From positions 62,001 through 126,000 of the forward strand of contig CADCXA010000008.1 in the NCBI GenBank assembly GCA_902806565.1: a DNA stretch of 64,000 bases. The letters run 5' to 3'. The notes below the pieces were generated by a model. It did not search any database, was not told where the DNA came from, and saw nothing but the letters and a program-made list of their open reading frames with translations. Made by a program: the position numbers and the translations under genes. Positions 1-10,711 of this stretch are shown one piece after another; position 1 is the first letter of the stretch; each line of letters opens with the position of its first letter. The DNA is from Hypoxylon rubiginosum. Lineage: Eukaryota > Ascomycota > Sordariomycetes > Xylariales > Hypoxylaceae.

Positions 1-733
1 GAGGCAACGTACGAAAATGGCGTATTGCCCCGGTTTCGACTTGGATCACGCCTTCAGTTATCAATGGGATTCTATCCAGCATCAGACCGAACCGTGCTCC
101 GAAAGTTACGGTGGTGACCAACCCTTCCAGGCGGTCGAAGCCGCCGAGTTGGCGGAGTGGGCCAGAAACGAGACGGAAAACGGTGTCAGGTTCGTAGGTT
201 ACCTAGATCTGCACTCGTATTCTCAGCAGGTCTTGTATCCGTATGCGTACTCCTGCGCCGTTCGTCCACCCAACATGGAAAATCTGCAAGAGGTAGCTAT
301 GAACTTGGCAAAGCACATGAGGCTTTCCAACGGGGAAGTTTACACGACTACATCTGCTTGCGAAGGTGCCGTGGCAAGCGAGGTCTCAGCAGATAATACA
401 TCAAGTACGCAGAGCCCCCGGGTTGAAGCTGGCGGGGGCTCGGCCATTGACTACATCTTCCATGAGTTTGGAGCCCGCTATAGCTACCAGATTAAGCTAC
501 GAGATACGGGTAGCTACGGCTTCTTACTGCCGAGCGAGTACATCATTCCCACTGGTGAAGAATTATATCAAGCCATGAAGTACTTTGGCGATTATCTTCT
601 CGGTAACAATGGACACGAGTCATTGAGCCATCCTATCGTCACGGAGGATCAACCCGAACATATTGATATAGTTGCCGACGAAGAAGCGGACGTTACGGAA
701 CTTCGGAGACGACGCCGTAGGAGAGGCATCTAA
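1..733 (+). CDS. ECM14: Inactive metallocarboxypeptidase ECM14-like (M14 family), 5' truncated by window edge
   Basis: C-terminal part of an M14 zinc-carboxypeptidase fold protein; the frame is open to the window edge, so the propeptide and first zinc ligands lie outside. The ATG at 17 is internal. Visible landmarks are DLDHAFSYQWD, SYGGDQPFQA, the third zinc-ligand segment YLDLHSYSQ, and the active-site region IKLRDTGSYGFLLP. In active family members the catalytic glutamate sits directly before LRDTG (as ELRDTG); here it is a lysine. That loss is typical of fungal ECM14, a secretory or vacuolar pseudo-peptidase linked to cell-wall function. The tail is acidic, then ends in an Arg-rich run. 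It converges on the glutathione-transferase gene at 1131. The family call is firm; inactivity is inferred from the substitution. Confidence 0.9.
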   Translation, partial: RQRTKMAYCPGFDLDHAFSYQWDSIQHQTEPCSESYGGDQPFQAVEAAELAEWARNETENGVRFVGYLDLHSYSQQVLYPYAYSCAVRPPNMENLQEVAMNLAKHMRLSNGEVYTTTSACEGAVASEVSADNTSSTQSPRVEAGGGSAIDYIFHEFGARYSYQIKLRDTGSYGFLLPSEYIIPTGEELYQAMKYFGDYLLGNNGHESLSHPIVTEDQPEHIDIVADEEADVTELRRRRRRRGI

Positions 734-1130
734 GGCACATAAGATACGGGATCTTGGATATAATAGTGTATTTTAATTTTGGCCTAGCACATGGAGTTAT
801 GGTTTACTTGATTGATAGCATGAAGTATAATTTCGCCTCAAGTCATGATTCGGTTTCTCGGATAGTGTCGCTCGTACCTGAGGTTACAGGGCCATGTCGC
901 ACATTTAGAGTGACGAACTAGGTATATATCGAAACGTTGTGGTCTTTGTCTAGATATACATATAACCTAATAAGGATACGGACTACAATCGGTGACTTAT
1001 ATCAAGACATACAATCATACCTACATATAGTATAATTAACATATAATACAGATAAATATGACTTTGTCCATCCTATAAGAAATCTCTTTTTGCTTTTCTA
1101 CCATCTAAAGCCAACCCTACAAAAGCGCCT
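734..1130. other. Convergent intergenic region
   Basis: About 400 bp between two converging genes. It is AT-rich with several short TATA-type runs (about 950-1060), presumably the two 3' UTRs. I see no gene or structured repeat. Confidence 0.5.
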
Positions 1131-1866
1131 CTATGCACTCGGAAGCATCTTGACACTGGCAATGACAGCCATGACCTTCAGAACTGTGTCGGGGATGACG
1201 CCCAGGTAACTGCCGGCTAGCCTACCCTTCGGCCCGGACGACGCGTACCCGGCGGCGTACCAAACACGCGCGAAGACCCAACCGGCACCGAGGGCGGCGC
1301 TTGCGGTCGGGTAGCGAAGACCAGAGACGAGAAGGGCACCGAGGAAGGGGGTTAGGTTCTCGGTATAGTTGGCGTGCGCTCTCTGGGCGCAATTAAAAGC
1401 GTATGCTTTAGGATCCTTCTCGGCCTGCTCCTGGCTCGCATAAGCAATCGGATACTTCAGTCCGCTAGCTTGGCGGGCCTTGACCGTTAGGGCGAAGTGG
1501 AATGTGTTGACCAAAAGCGAAGAGACGGCAACGACTAGAACGTAGCTAGAATAGAATATGGCGCAATTAGCTAAGAAACGGGAAGGATTTAAGATCCGTA
1601 GATGTGGGCACCCCCGATGGATATGTCGCCAATAGTTGCTAATGGGGTACCAATTGGGTGGGAGAGAAATGGCGTGCTACAAGACGGGAAGTGTTTTGGG
1701 ACGTATGTTGGTAAATCGTGCATTTGTAGCGTACAACTTGTACAGATCGTGTGTAAGGTGTAGGTGTAGGTGTAGGTGTAGGTATACATGTAGGTGTATA
1801 ATAGTAGGTAGTACAAATATTCACTTACCCGTATTCGCTTGGTACTTCTATTGCGTAGGACGGCAT
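1131..1866 (-). CDS. MAPEG-family microsomal glutathione S-transferase 3-like protein
   Basis: Two exons, complement(1829..1866, 1131..1545), give a 150-aa membrane protein, the usual MGST3 length. Exon 1 encodes MPSYAIEVPSEYG and ends at a clean GTAAGT donor; exon 2 continues GYVLVVAVSSLLVNTFHF and then GLKYPIAYA, the conserved MGST3 layout (first helix, K/R-rich loop, second helix with the NCAQRAHANYTEN segment). Four membrane helices are expected, in ER or outer mitochondrial membrane; known members conjugate glutathione or reduce lipid peroxides. The 283-bp intron is long for this window and carries a GTGTAG-type hexamer repeat. No start ATG exists in the second exon, which supports the spliced model. 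Confidence 0.85.
1750..1800. repeat. Hexanucleotide microsatellite (GTGTAG-type) in MGST3-like intron
   Basis: About six imperfect copies of a GTGTAG/GTATAC-type hexamer inside the single intron of the MGST3-like gene. A second TCG/TAG-rich trinucleotide run lies upstream of the gene at about 1880-1920. Confidence 0.85.
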
Positions 1867-2755
1867 GATGAAAAGACTTTAAGAGTAGTTGTAATCGTAG
1901 TCGTAGTCGTAGTCGTTGAAAAATGGATTCGATCTGTCCGAGGTCATTTTATGTCGAGACTCATAGAATGACTCGAGGTCCTCTTATATACATACCTAAG
2001 AGGTTGGATGACGGTGCAATTCCCCCTTAGCTTATTTATGGGCCTCAACACATATTATAATCATACATAGGAGTGTATCATGTAGGTACTAAAAATAATA
2101 GCTAAGATTCGCCCAAGCCCCCCGATTGATTCTATCTGAAGCTCTATAAGCTTCCATAGAATATTCTGTCATCTACCTAAGATACCTATTTGGCATCACG
2201 GCAAGATCTTCCTTCCGAGGGCCGAGAAATTCGGGAGCCGTTTTATACCGTTAAAAGATAAAAGTCGCCGACCCAGAACTCCAGACACAGGCGACAAGGG
2301 GGATATATCGATTATTACATAGAACCTGGTAGGTACGTACGTAACAGAGAATATGATATTATCAGCATACATGCAACTACCAGGCTGGATTTTTTCGGAT
2401 AAAATAAACCCGGCAACTATGCCATACGAGGTTAAGCGCCCTTTAGGATATTCCGTTTTACGTATCTACGTACATGTACCTCCTCCCTATCGTACATGTA
2501 TGTATCATCTATATGTACTAACTGTACACGGCTGTTCAATACCAAAATGGCCTTTCAGAAACTGATGCCATACTAGTTGTACACCAGACATACTCTACCT
2601 AGGTAGCGCCAATTCTCTAGATTCTCTAGTCTTAGTATCACCTCAAGGAATCACTGCGAACCTCATCCGCGAAGTTGGACAATCCACCGTCTCATACTTC
2701 CCAAAGCTGGCCATTCTACTTCAATAGGCCCTGGAAGGGCCCGTGAAGCTTCACC
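1867..2755. promoter_or_regulatory. Divergent promoter region, MGST3-like gene / APL4
   Basis: Roughly 890 bp between divergently transcribed genes. AT-rich; contains a perfect 12-bp palindrome CTACCTAGGTAG at 2595-2606, one of several related palindromes in the window. No coding segment recognised. Confidence 0.5.
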
Positions 2756-5570
2756 ATGAGTTCTCGTAAGCCTTGTCTGCGGAAAGTGGTTTCTACACGG
2801 TCCCTATTCCTATTCCTATTCCTATTCCTATTCCTATCCCTATCCCTATCGATCGACCTTTGACACCTTATTAACAAGCCAACTTTGCAGTGAAGCAGTT
2901 TATTCGCAACGTGCGTGCAGCGAAGACCATTGCCGACGAACGAGCCGTCATCCAAAAGGAGAGTGCTGCCATCAGGGCCAGTTTCCGTGAAGAGAGCGGA
3001 GACCACAACGTGAGGTGCGCATAAAGCAACGCCAAATCCCGCTGGTCCCGTGGCCGTACTGATCGATCCTGACAGGCGCAACAACGTAGCCAAGCTCCTA
3101 TACCTATTTACTCTTGGAGAGAGAACCCATTTCGGCCAAATAGAATGCATCAAGCTGCTAGCATCCCCGCGCTTTGCTGACAAGCGTCTCGGGCACTTGG
3201 CTACAAGTCTATTGCTAGACGAGAACCAGGAGGTGCTCACATTAGTCACCAACTCGTTGAAAAAGTACGCCGCTCCCCGCTGCCTGCCGTTTTACTACTA
3301 CACCGCGCTGACCCGACTTCTCCCAACAGCGATCTAGGTCACTCTAATCAGTATGTTGTGGGTTTAGCTCTTTGTACCCTTGGCAATATCGCCTCGATCG
3401 AGATGTCCCGAGACCTGTTCCCCGAAATCGAGACGTTAGTCTCGACCGCCAACCCCTATATCCGAAGAAAAGCTGCTCTCTGCGCCATGAGGATATGCCG
3501 AAAAGTTCCCGACTTACAGGAGCACTTTGTCGAAAAGGCCTCCCAGCTGCTATCGGACAGGAACCATGGCGTGCTTCTGTGCGGACTCACGTTGGTCACT
3601 AGCTTGTGTGAAGCCGAGGAGGAGGAAGGCGGCGATGAAGGGATCATCGACAAATTCAAACAGTTTGTGCCGGTATTGGTAAGGACTCTGAAGGGCCTTG
3701 CCACCTCTGGCTATGCCCCTGAGCACGACGTCACCGGCATCACAGATCCCTTCCTACAGGTCAAGATTCTCCGGTTGCTTCGCGTACTGGTACGTGGCGA
3801 TGCGGAAGGGACCGAACAGATCAATGATATTCTCGCCCAGGTTGCCACCAATACCGACTCGTCCAAGAATGTTGGCAACTCTATCCTTTACGAAGCCGTT
3901 CGAACCATCCTCGACATCGAGGCCGATTCGGGGCTTAGAGTTCTCGGCGTAAACATACTCGGCAAATTCCTCTCCAATCGCGACAACAATATCAGATATG
4001 TCGCTCTCAACACACTAATCAAGGTTGTTGCCATCGAACCGAATGCTGTTCAGCGACACCGGAACACGATCCTCGAGTGCCTGCGGGATCCCGATATCAG
4101 CATCAGGAGGCGCGCTCTTGATCTCAGTTTTACGCTCATCAACGAGAGCAACGTGCGTGTGCTCATTCGAGAATTGCTTGCCTTCCTCGAGGTCGCCGAT
4201 AATGAATTCAAGCCCACCATGACCACTCAAATTGGTATCGCGGCTGACCGATACTCTCCCAACAAACGATGGCACATCGATACTATGTTAAGAGTACTAA
4301 CGCTCGCCGGAAACTACGTTAAGGAGCCTATCATGGCCTCGTTCGTTCGACTCGTTGCGACAACATCCGAGCTCCAGACTTATGCTGTGCAGAAGTTGTA
4401 CGCGAATCTAAAGAAAGACATCACGCAAGAAAGCTTAACCCAGGCAGGAGCGTGGTGTATTGGCGAGTACGGAGATTCTCTGCTCGGAAGTGGACAGTAT
4501 GAAGAGGAAGAGTTGGTTCAAGAGGTAAAAGAGCATGAGATCATTGACCTTTTCACCACCATCCTCAACAGTAGCTACGGCACACAGGTAACTACGGAAT
4601 ATATAGTTACAGCCCTTGTCAAGCTGAGTACGCGCCTATCGGACGCGTCCCAAGTGGACCGCATTAAGCGTCTTTTGCAAATACATCAGACTAGCCTGGA
4701 TGTCGAGATTCAACAAAGAGCAGTCGAGTACGGCAACTTATTTTCGTATGAGCAGATTCGCCGTGGCGTTCTCGAGAAGATGCCACCGCCGCAGATTAAG
4801 GAAGAGTCGAGGGTTCTCGGCGAAGCTACCAAGAAGCCAAAGAAAGGAGCCAACCGCAAATCGAAGCTCGTCGCAAAGCCAACGACGGATCAAGACTTGC
4901 TTGATTTGATGGGAGACAGTACCACAACACCGATCGCATCACCTACGAACGGAGCCCAGAGCAACACCGATCTCCTCGCCGACATCCTCGGCGGTAGCAC
5001 CACTTCGCCGCCGACGTCTACGTCGCCACCGCCTCAGTCAAGCAATACGGCGTCTATTATGGATCTCTTCTCCCAGGGCTCCCCGGCTCCGAGTTCGGCT
5101 CCTGCCAGCTCTGGCCTGGATGCCCTCGCATCACTCGGCACGCCGCCGCCTCAACAATCAGCGGCAGCACCGCCGCCAAGCGGCATTCCGTGCTACAATG
5201 CCAACGGTCTCAACGTGACTCTTCAGCTGCAGCGTAACGCCGAAGGGGCCGTACAAGTTCTAGGTCGATTCCGGAATTCGTCTGGAACGCAACTCACCAA
5301 CGTGGGTTTGCAGGCAGCCGTGCCGAAGTCGCAGAAGCTACAATTGATGAGCATCTCTAGCTCTGATATTGCGCCTGGGGCCGAAGCAAGCCAGATGATG
5401 AGGATCACGGGAAGTAAAGGGGTAAGTGTCTCGTATATGATGCATGTCAGTTATATGTTCTCAGCTAACCTCGCATTACCTAGCCCCTCCGCTTGATGTT
5501 GAGAGTTGGTTATTCGCACCCGTCGGCAGGCCAAGTCGTGGATCAAGTGAAATGGACAGAACCATCTTAG
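2756..5570 (+). CDS. APL4: AP-1 complex subunit gamma-1 (gamma-adaptin)
   Basis: Five exons, join(2756..2765, 2891..3014, 3076..3264, 3330..5421, 5484..5570), give 833 aa. The start exon is only 10 nt (ATG AGT TCT C); splicing yields [15 protein letters not shown], the conserved gamma-adaptin N-terminus. The adaptin-N armadillo trunk (about residues 1-600) includes [15 protein letters not shown] and the repeats after it. A Pro/Ser/Thr-rich hinge with clathrin-box-like acidic/hydrophobic stretches such as DLLDLMGD (about 600-700) follows, then the gamma-ear (from about 705), completed by the last small exon encoding [15 protein letters not shown]-1 sorts cargo into clathrin vesicles between trans-Golgi and endosomes. 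Intron 1 is filled by a CCTATT-type repeat. All joins keep frame and restore conserved sequence. Confidence 0.95.
2801..2850. repeat. Hexanucleotide microsatellite (CCTATT/CCTATC) in APL4 intron 1
   Basis: About eight tandem CCTATT/CCTATC hexamers occupying the middle of the first intron of the gamma-adaptin gene. Confidence 0.9.
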
Positions 5571-6043
5571 ATGATAGAATCACCAATAAAAGGTTGCATG
5601 GTTGCACGGTTCCGCGCATACAAGTTTCCTAGTAAAGATACGGGCATGTAGAACAGCGAGCGCACTGCTGTGCTCAGCGCCGCGATAGGTAAAATTCGCA
5701 ATAGGGATTTTTTGCGTGTCGTAATGAATGGCTATATCATCCGCTCTGCAGTGTCAACCAACTTGATAGCTAGATGAATGAGACATGATCATCTATAGGA
5801 TGCTAAAGGGTTCCGCTCCCATTAGTATTTCGACACGGATTCTATTCAATGATGCAGCGACATATGTGTCCAGCGTGGCTTGTCCGCATATTGACTCCTA
5901 GAACTGGGTGGCAGTTGTATGAAACACCATTGTGACTTGTATTGATTTAGATATATATGGACAGCCTAGGCTTGTGAATTAATCTATTTTTTTTGTCTAG
6001 TAAAATGAAGTCAAGCGCATAGGATACTCGTCCTCCCGAGCGA
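5571..6043. other. Convergent intergenic region
   Basis: About 470 bp between the 3' ends of APL4 and the OXNAD1-like gene. Ordinary AT-rich sequence; no feature seen. Confidence 0.5.
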
Positions 6044-6387
6044 TTACCACCATTTCTCGCACAACACGCGGTGCGGTTCCATTCCTAGCCCTTGCTGGGG
6101 GTCGGTGAGTTTCTGGACGAATTCGTCCGTCATGGTTGGCACTCCGCAGATATAGACAACCGCAAATCGCCTCTCCGCCGTATCGCCGACAGCGGCAGCT
6201 ACATCATCTACCGTCATCCTCCGCGCACGAAAGGGCACTACGTCACCTCCTTCAGGGGAAGACACAGCTCCGTCTGTACCCTCGCCACCCGTCAGGAACA
6301 GCTGCAGGCCGCCCGTCAACCGGCCCTCCCGAAAGATCTTAGCGATCCTGTCGAGGAACAGCAGGCGGCCGGCCTGTCTAGACCCGC

Positions 6388-6420
<33 letters not shown>

Positions 6421-7136
6421 CGTCTTTGAGCGAGTACAGGACCTGCACCTCGAAGGGCGCGGCCGACCCTCTTCCCTCGGCCAGACTACTCAGTATGCTC
6501 ATCAGCGGGTTGACGCCGACGCCGCCGGCGACGAAGACGGCACGCCGCAGGGGCGGGCCTCGGATGTTGACGCCGGGCGGCGGCCACACGAAGCTGCCGC
6601 CGACGCGCACCCGGAGCTCCGCGTACGTGATGACGTCGGGGTCCTGCCACAGCCAGGCAGCCGGCGGGTCGGGCGACTTCTGGACCGCGAGCTCCACATA
6701 ACCGGGGTCTTCCGACGACGCGGACGGCCGTGCCTTTGACGGCGGCGACGTGATGGTATATCCACCAGCTTTGGAGACGCCCGGTACGTAAACGTCGAGC
6801 CATTGGCCCGGGAGGAACTGCACAGATATAGCAACAAGTCAGTCTTTTTTTCCCCTTCTTCTCGATTTCCGTGCGAAGAGTTCCGCCACGGAAAAAAAGA
6901 AAGAAAAAACAGGCGGAAGTATACCCGAAGAGGTGTAGAAAGCTCCAAACGGAACAGTCTGATCTGGTCGTTAATCTCGTTGACCTCGGCTAGCACGACC
7001 GTGTGGAGAGACTAACAACACCGATTAGCAACTACTCTGATTCTAGTCTATTACTTAAAAGCGTCATTGCGATTCATACTTTATCTCGTGGCTCCGTAGC
7101 CGTTCTCTCTACGTGGCTGACCTTCGCCGCGGCCAT
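6044..7136 (-). CDS. OXNAD1-like NAD(P)H/FAD oxidoreductase
   Basis: Three exons, complement(7080..7136, 6925..7011, 6044..6817), give 305 aa. Exons 1-2 encode MAAAKVSHVERTATEPRDK and SLHTVVLAEVNEINDQIRLF, a conserved start of OXNAD1-type proteins. Exon 3 has a ferredoxin-reductase-type FAD domain (FLPGQWLDVYVPG, then GGYTITSPP) and an NAD domain (VFVAGGVGVNPLMSIL; C-terminal ICGVPTMTDEFVQKL). Such proteins move electrons between NAD(P)H and FAD; the partner is unknown and a mitochondrial site is only inferred. A run of ten asparagines, encoded by a pure AAC/GTT tract, sits between the nucleotide-binding motif and the next strand, probably a surface loop. Exon 3 is clearly more GC-rich than its surroundings. 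Confidence 0.88.
6389..6420. repeat. GTT/AAC trinucleotide tract coding poly-asparagine
   Basis: Ten pure GTT units on the plus strand, read as ten Asn codons in the OXNAD1-like gene on the minus strand. Likely length-polymorphic. Confidence 0.9.
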
Positions 7137-7590
7137 GCTTTTGATGGGAGTGAGCAACGAGCTGGTTAAGTGCGCGTGGATAGATGGATATAAAACTTCG
7201 AAGGCAGCTGAGACAATGCGTACTTGGCAGTCCGTAGCAGTGTGATTTCGAATATATGTAGAGAATGATGGAATGAAATTTGAATTTGTGTAGTAAGACA
7301 GTTGAGGCTCTAGAGAGCGGGGCTGTGGTACCGAATTATGGATTACTATTGAGTTTCAACACGTATTCTCATTTGTATGAGACTACCTAGGAGTACAAAG
7401 ACTGCAACGTCTACGGAGACAAATCTCCCCCGAGACGTCAGCATGTATATATGGTACAATTCTTCATTACACACCTGATCTACAAGATCAATGGCACGTC
7501 CACACGAGGTCCTTTGGCCTTACCAGGGCAAATTCGGTCGTCAAAGCAAAACGACCAGCTCTATACACTGCTGCTGCCGTAGCCCCTCGT
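7137..7590. other. Intergenic region upstream of the OXNAD1-like gene
   Basis: About 450 bp between two minus-strand genes: 3' UTR of the 595-aa unknown gene plus promoter of the OXNAD1-like gene. No other feature seen. Confidence 0.45.
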
Positions 7591-9498
7591 CTAGATCCAG
7601 TTCCCTTTAGGAGTCACATCGACATTCCCAATACCCTTACCGTTTCTGGTACAACTGTCCTCGCTTGTCTTCTCCTTAGAGCGCCTGGCACTCTTGGAAT
7701 CATCATTGTCGCATCCAGGAAGTTCTACCATTGAAGAGCGACCCGATCCTGTCTCCGGACGTGGGCTCCATAGACGCTTGAACAGGTTGCCCTTTCGTCC
7801 TCGAGGGGAGGGGGTCCGTCTAAGCCACTCCGATTCGGTGACTTTAAGTGTACCAGCGCTAAGAAGTGACATATCGCCGATCAGGTTTCCTTCTGATTTA
7901 GAGGCCGGCAACTGGGCTTTGGACTTTGGGGATGACTGAGCATCGGGAGACTCCCACTGATCGAGATCGTGCTCGAGTACGCTTCCGGTGGTTGAAACAT
8001 ATCCCCCCGGAGATGGCAGTGCCGGTGATTGCGATGCTTCTGAGGAGTTTGACGAATCTTCGTAGTTCGAGCAAGAGTTATCCTCGTGGTCACGAGAATT
8101 CATATAGCTCGCATCTAACGCCTGCATCGACTCTGATTGGATGAAGACTGCTGACTGTGCTGTGCAAAGCTGTATCTCCTCGTTCTCAAATTCCTCGCCC
8201 TCGGCGTACTGTTTCAACGATGGGGTCAACGATGGGCAGGCCGACCAGAGCGATGCTCCCGATGCAGGTCTTGATCGTGTCTTAGGGAGTTCAGGGAGTG
8301 GTCTCTGCAGCAATTTGGCCATTGTCTCGCCTTTTTGTACCTGCTTCGGGTCGTCGAGGCTAACGCCAGCTGCATAAGGCGGTGACATCTGAGGCGGGCT
8401 CCTTAAGAAGTATTCTTCTATACAGGTAGCTCCAGAAGGTTCTGGCATAGCGACACTCGTGGCCTTCGTATCATTATCAAATACTCTAGTGTCGAGGGGC
8501 TCGGTACCGAAAGTAAACTGGTGCGAAGACGCAGGCGATATGGCACGGGTAGAATCCTCCTGAGAATCCGAGGCTGCTATTCCAATAGGATCTGTAGGTG
8601 TTGGCCGGAGTCTGGCCTCTTGCTGGGGGACAATATTCAGTTGCTCGAGATACTTCATGGATCTGTAGTGAAAACAGAAGGTTGCGTAAGGCGAGTCTCT
8701 AGAGTCTTCCAAGTGGTATTCGTAGAAGGTGGCGTCTTGGGGGTTGTCAACCAAGCCACCACTAGGAGAACTGTGTAAAGTAAGCCGAAAGAGCCTCCAA
8801 CACTTAGGGACTAGGGACCAGCAATGACTTACGTGACTCCATAACGTTCCTGGTGGCGACGTGGATAGGGGTTTAGTTCAACCGCAACGCGCTTTCGTCC
8901 TCGGCAGCGAAATGCTTGAACCTCGATCACACCACCATCTTCGGCGATCGACTTCTTATCAAGTCCATGCATGAAATGAAAGTACCTAGTCTCTATGGCG
9001 GCGGTAGTGGCGCCATTCCTGCCTCCGTGCAGATCGCCAGGCTCGTATAAACTCCTCGAAACGCTCCCCACCGAGCAGCTGTCGCTGTCGATTCCCCAGG
9101 AGACGGTGTGATGTCGGTTTATATACATCTTGAAGAAGACATATCGCGAAGGCGGTGATGACTCACTGACGAGATATCTGAGACGAAATTGGTCGCCTGG
9201 GCATCGATTAGAGTCGGCCAAGTTGGCGAGAGGGACGGGAAGCTTGAGGCTTACCAGGACTAGAGGGAATATAGACAGATATACGAGGATTGACCTTCTT
9301 CTGGCGCGTCGGATCGGTACCGGAGCAACTAGAGGTAGATGATTGCTGGCTAGCTTGGCTTCTAGTTCGCAGGTCGCTGAGGCCGGCGCCTACTCTCATG
9401 AGGCGAACAGATGAACCGTCAGGATGGGGATACTCGGGCAACTTCTGGACCTCCGAGCCGGTCACAACGAATATCTCTATGCCACGAAAGTAAGGCAT
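7591..9498 (-). CDS. Fungal protein of unknown function (595 aa)
   Basis: Three exons, complement(9255..9498, 8833..9196, 7591..8770), with clean GT-AG introns of 58 and 62 bp; total 595 aa. The N-terminal half looks like a compact beta-rich domain: it opens MPYFRGIEIFVVTGSE, has LPEYPHPDGSSVRL, then PSRYVFFKMYINRHHTVSWGI, IEVQAFRCRGRKRVAVEL, and closes with FCFHYRSMKYLEQLNIVP. The C-terminal half (about residue 250 on) is Ser/Pro-rich and probably disordered, ending in a basic RRTPSPRGRKGNLFKRLW segment and a Ser/Lys-rich tail. The pattern resembles fungal proteins with an N-terminal jelly-roll-like unknown domain, but I do not recognise the family and assign no function. No signal peptide or membrane segment is visible. 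Confidence 0.75.
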
Positions 9499-10268
9499 GG
9501 CGACGGAGTCATGGGTTGTAGAAATTTTTAGTGTCGCGTACGAGAAATGTGGTGTTGAAAGCCGAGGAAAAAAACAAGAGGAAGCGAAATTGAAAGGGAA
9601 ACGAACGAATTGCGGCAGGACTCAAATTCAACATGAGGGGAAGGAGTAAGGAAAGTGCAGCTTAAGTTATTGATAATCGGTAACCTACATGGCGACTTCC
9701 CTTCATTAACCTTCTAATACACGCGTTCAGCAAATATAAATACCTATATGTACCTTCCTCGAACTGATCTTGGGTACGAAATACCTTACTTAGGACCTAT
9801 GGCATTTTTAGCCACATTCATGGATGCATTTTCCACCTTGTCTTTGAGGTCCTCCTGGCAATGGTGCTCGCGTATCGCTCCTTCGTGTAAGTTCTCATGG
9901 TGCTTTACTAAAGGACTGGTTATCGACTCGCAAACCAGGTACGCCTAACCCGTACAGTCCATCACCCATATTTCACTAATAATATCGAGTATCCGGTTAG
10001 TAGATCAACGCTGAGCGGTGCTTCTACCCTGCGAGAAAAAAAATAGCATATGGTGATTTATTCGTTCATATTCCACCTGGTTCAAGCTTTGGCAAGCTTA
10101 CACCCGACTAGCAGCCTAGCTTTAGCTGGAGTTCGCAACAGGATTGAAATATCACCAAGTCTACCCCCCGAATCAAATCATTCTCGTATTATGTTGATTC
10201 TTTAATTCATACACTGAGGGTCTATCGCGTACATCGGGTGCGTCGGTTGTCGAGCGAAGGTATCGTAA
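9499..10268. other. Intergenic region between 595-aa unknown gene and NDUFS5
   Basis: About 770 bp, promoter side of the unknown gene and 3' side of NDUFS5, both on the minus strand. AT-rich; no coding segment recognised. Confidence 0.45.
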
Positions 10269-10711
10269 TCATCCGCCAAGCACCTGTTTGGTGTCCTCCT
10301 CCTTGTCCAAGAGGCCTAGGTTTCTTATCTGACCAGCACTCGGTGCATTTTCTCGTGCTGATGAAGCTTCCGCTTTTCTGTATGCAGCTTGTAGTGTTCT
10401 CACCCTCGCGGCCTATTCCATCCCACCCGTTTTAGTTAGCAAGCAATGCTGGTATAACGATTGTGCTGGGGCCGGCTCGGATGCTGACCTCCTTCTTGTG
10501 ATGTAGGCACTCGTAGTAATCCTCTAGAACGGGTGCGCACTTCTTCTTTCCTGAATCATCCTCGGCAGATGTGTTGACGACGTAGCAAGCTAGGACCTCT
10601 TGCCAAAAAGGAAAGCATCGCGACGGGCCTATTTCGCTCATTCTGTTAGCGTTTGAAGCCATTGAATATCCGAGATGACCGACCTCCTTGAAGACCGTAG
10701 CCGGATGCCAT
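10269..10711 (-). CDS. NDUFS5: NADH:ubiquinone oxidoreductase (complex I) subunit NDUFS5-like
   Basis: A small three-exon gene, complement(10684..10711, 10489..10628, 10269..10412), 103 aa. Exon 1 (28 nt) encodes MASGYGLQG; exon 2 gives GPSRCFPFWQEVLACYVVN, then KKKCAPVLEDYYECLHHKKE; exon 3 gives AARVRTLQAAYRKAE and ends NLGLLDKEED with a short tail. The spaced cysteines form the twin-CHCH pattern of NDUFS5, an accessory complex I subunit on the intermembrane-space side of the inner mitochondrial membrane, normally imported by the Mia40 route. Introns are 55 and 76 bp; both carry CTAAC-type branch-point sequences near the 3' end. The longest open frame here reads through intron 1 and would give a wrong N-terminus, so the spliced start is preferred. 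Confidence 0.9.
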
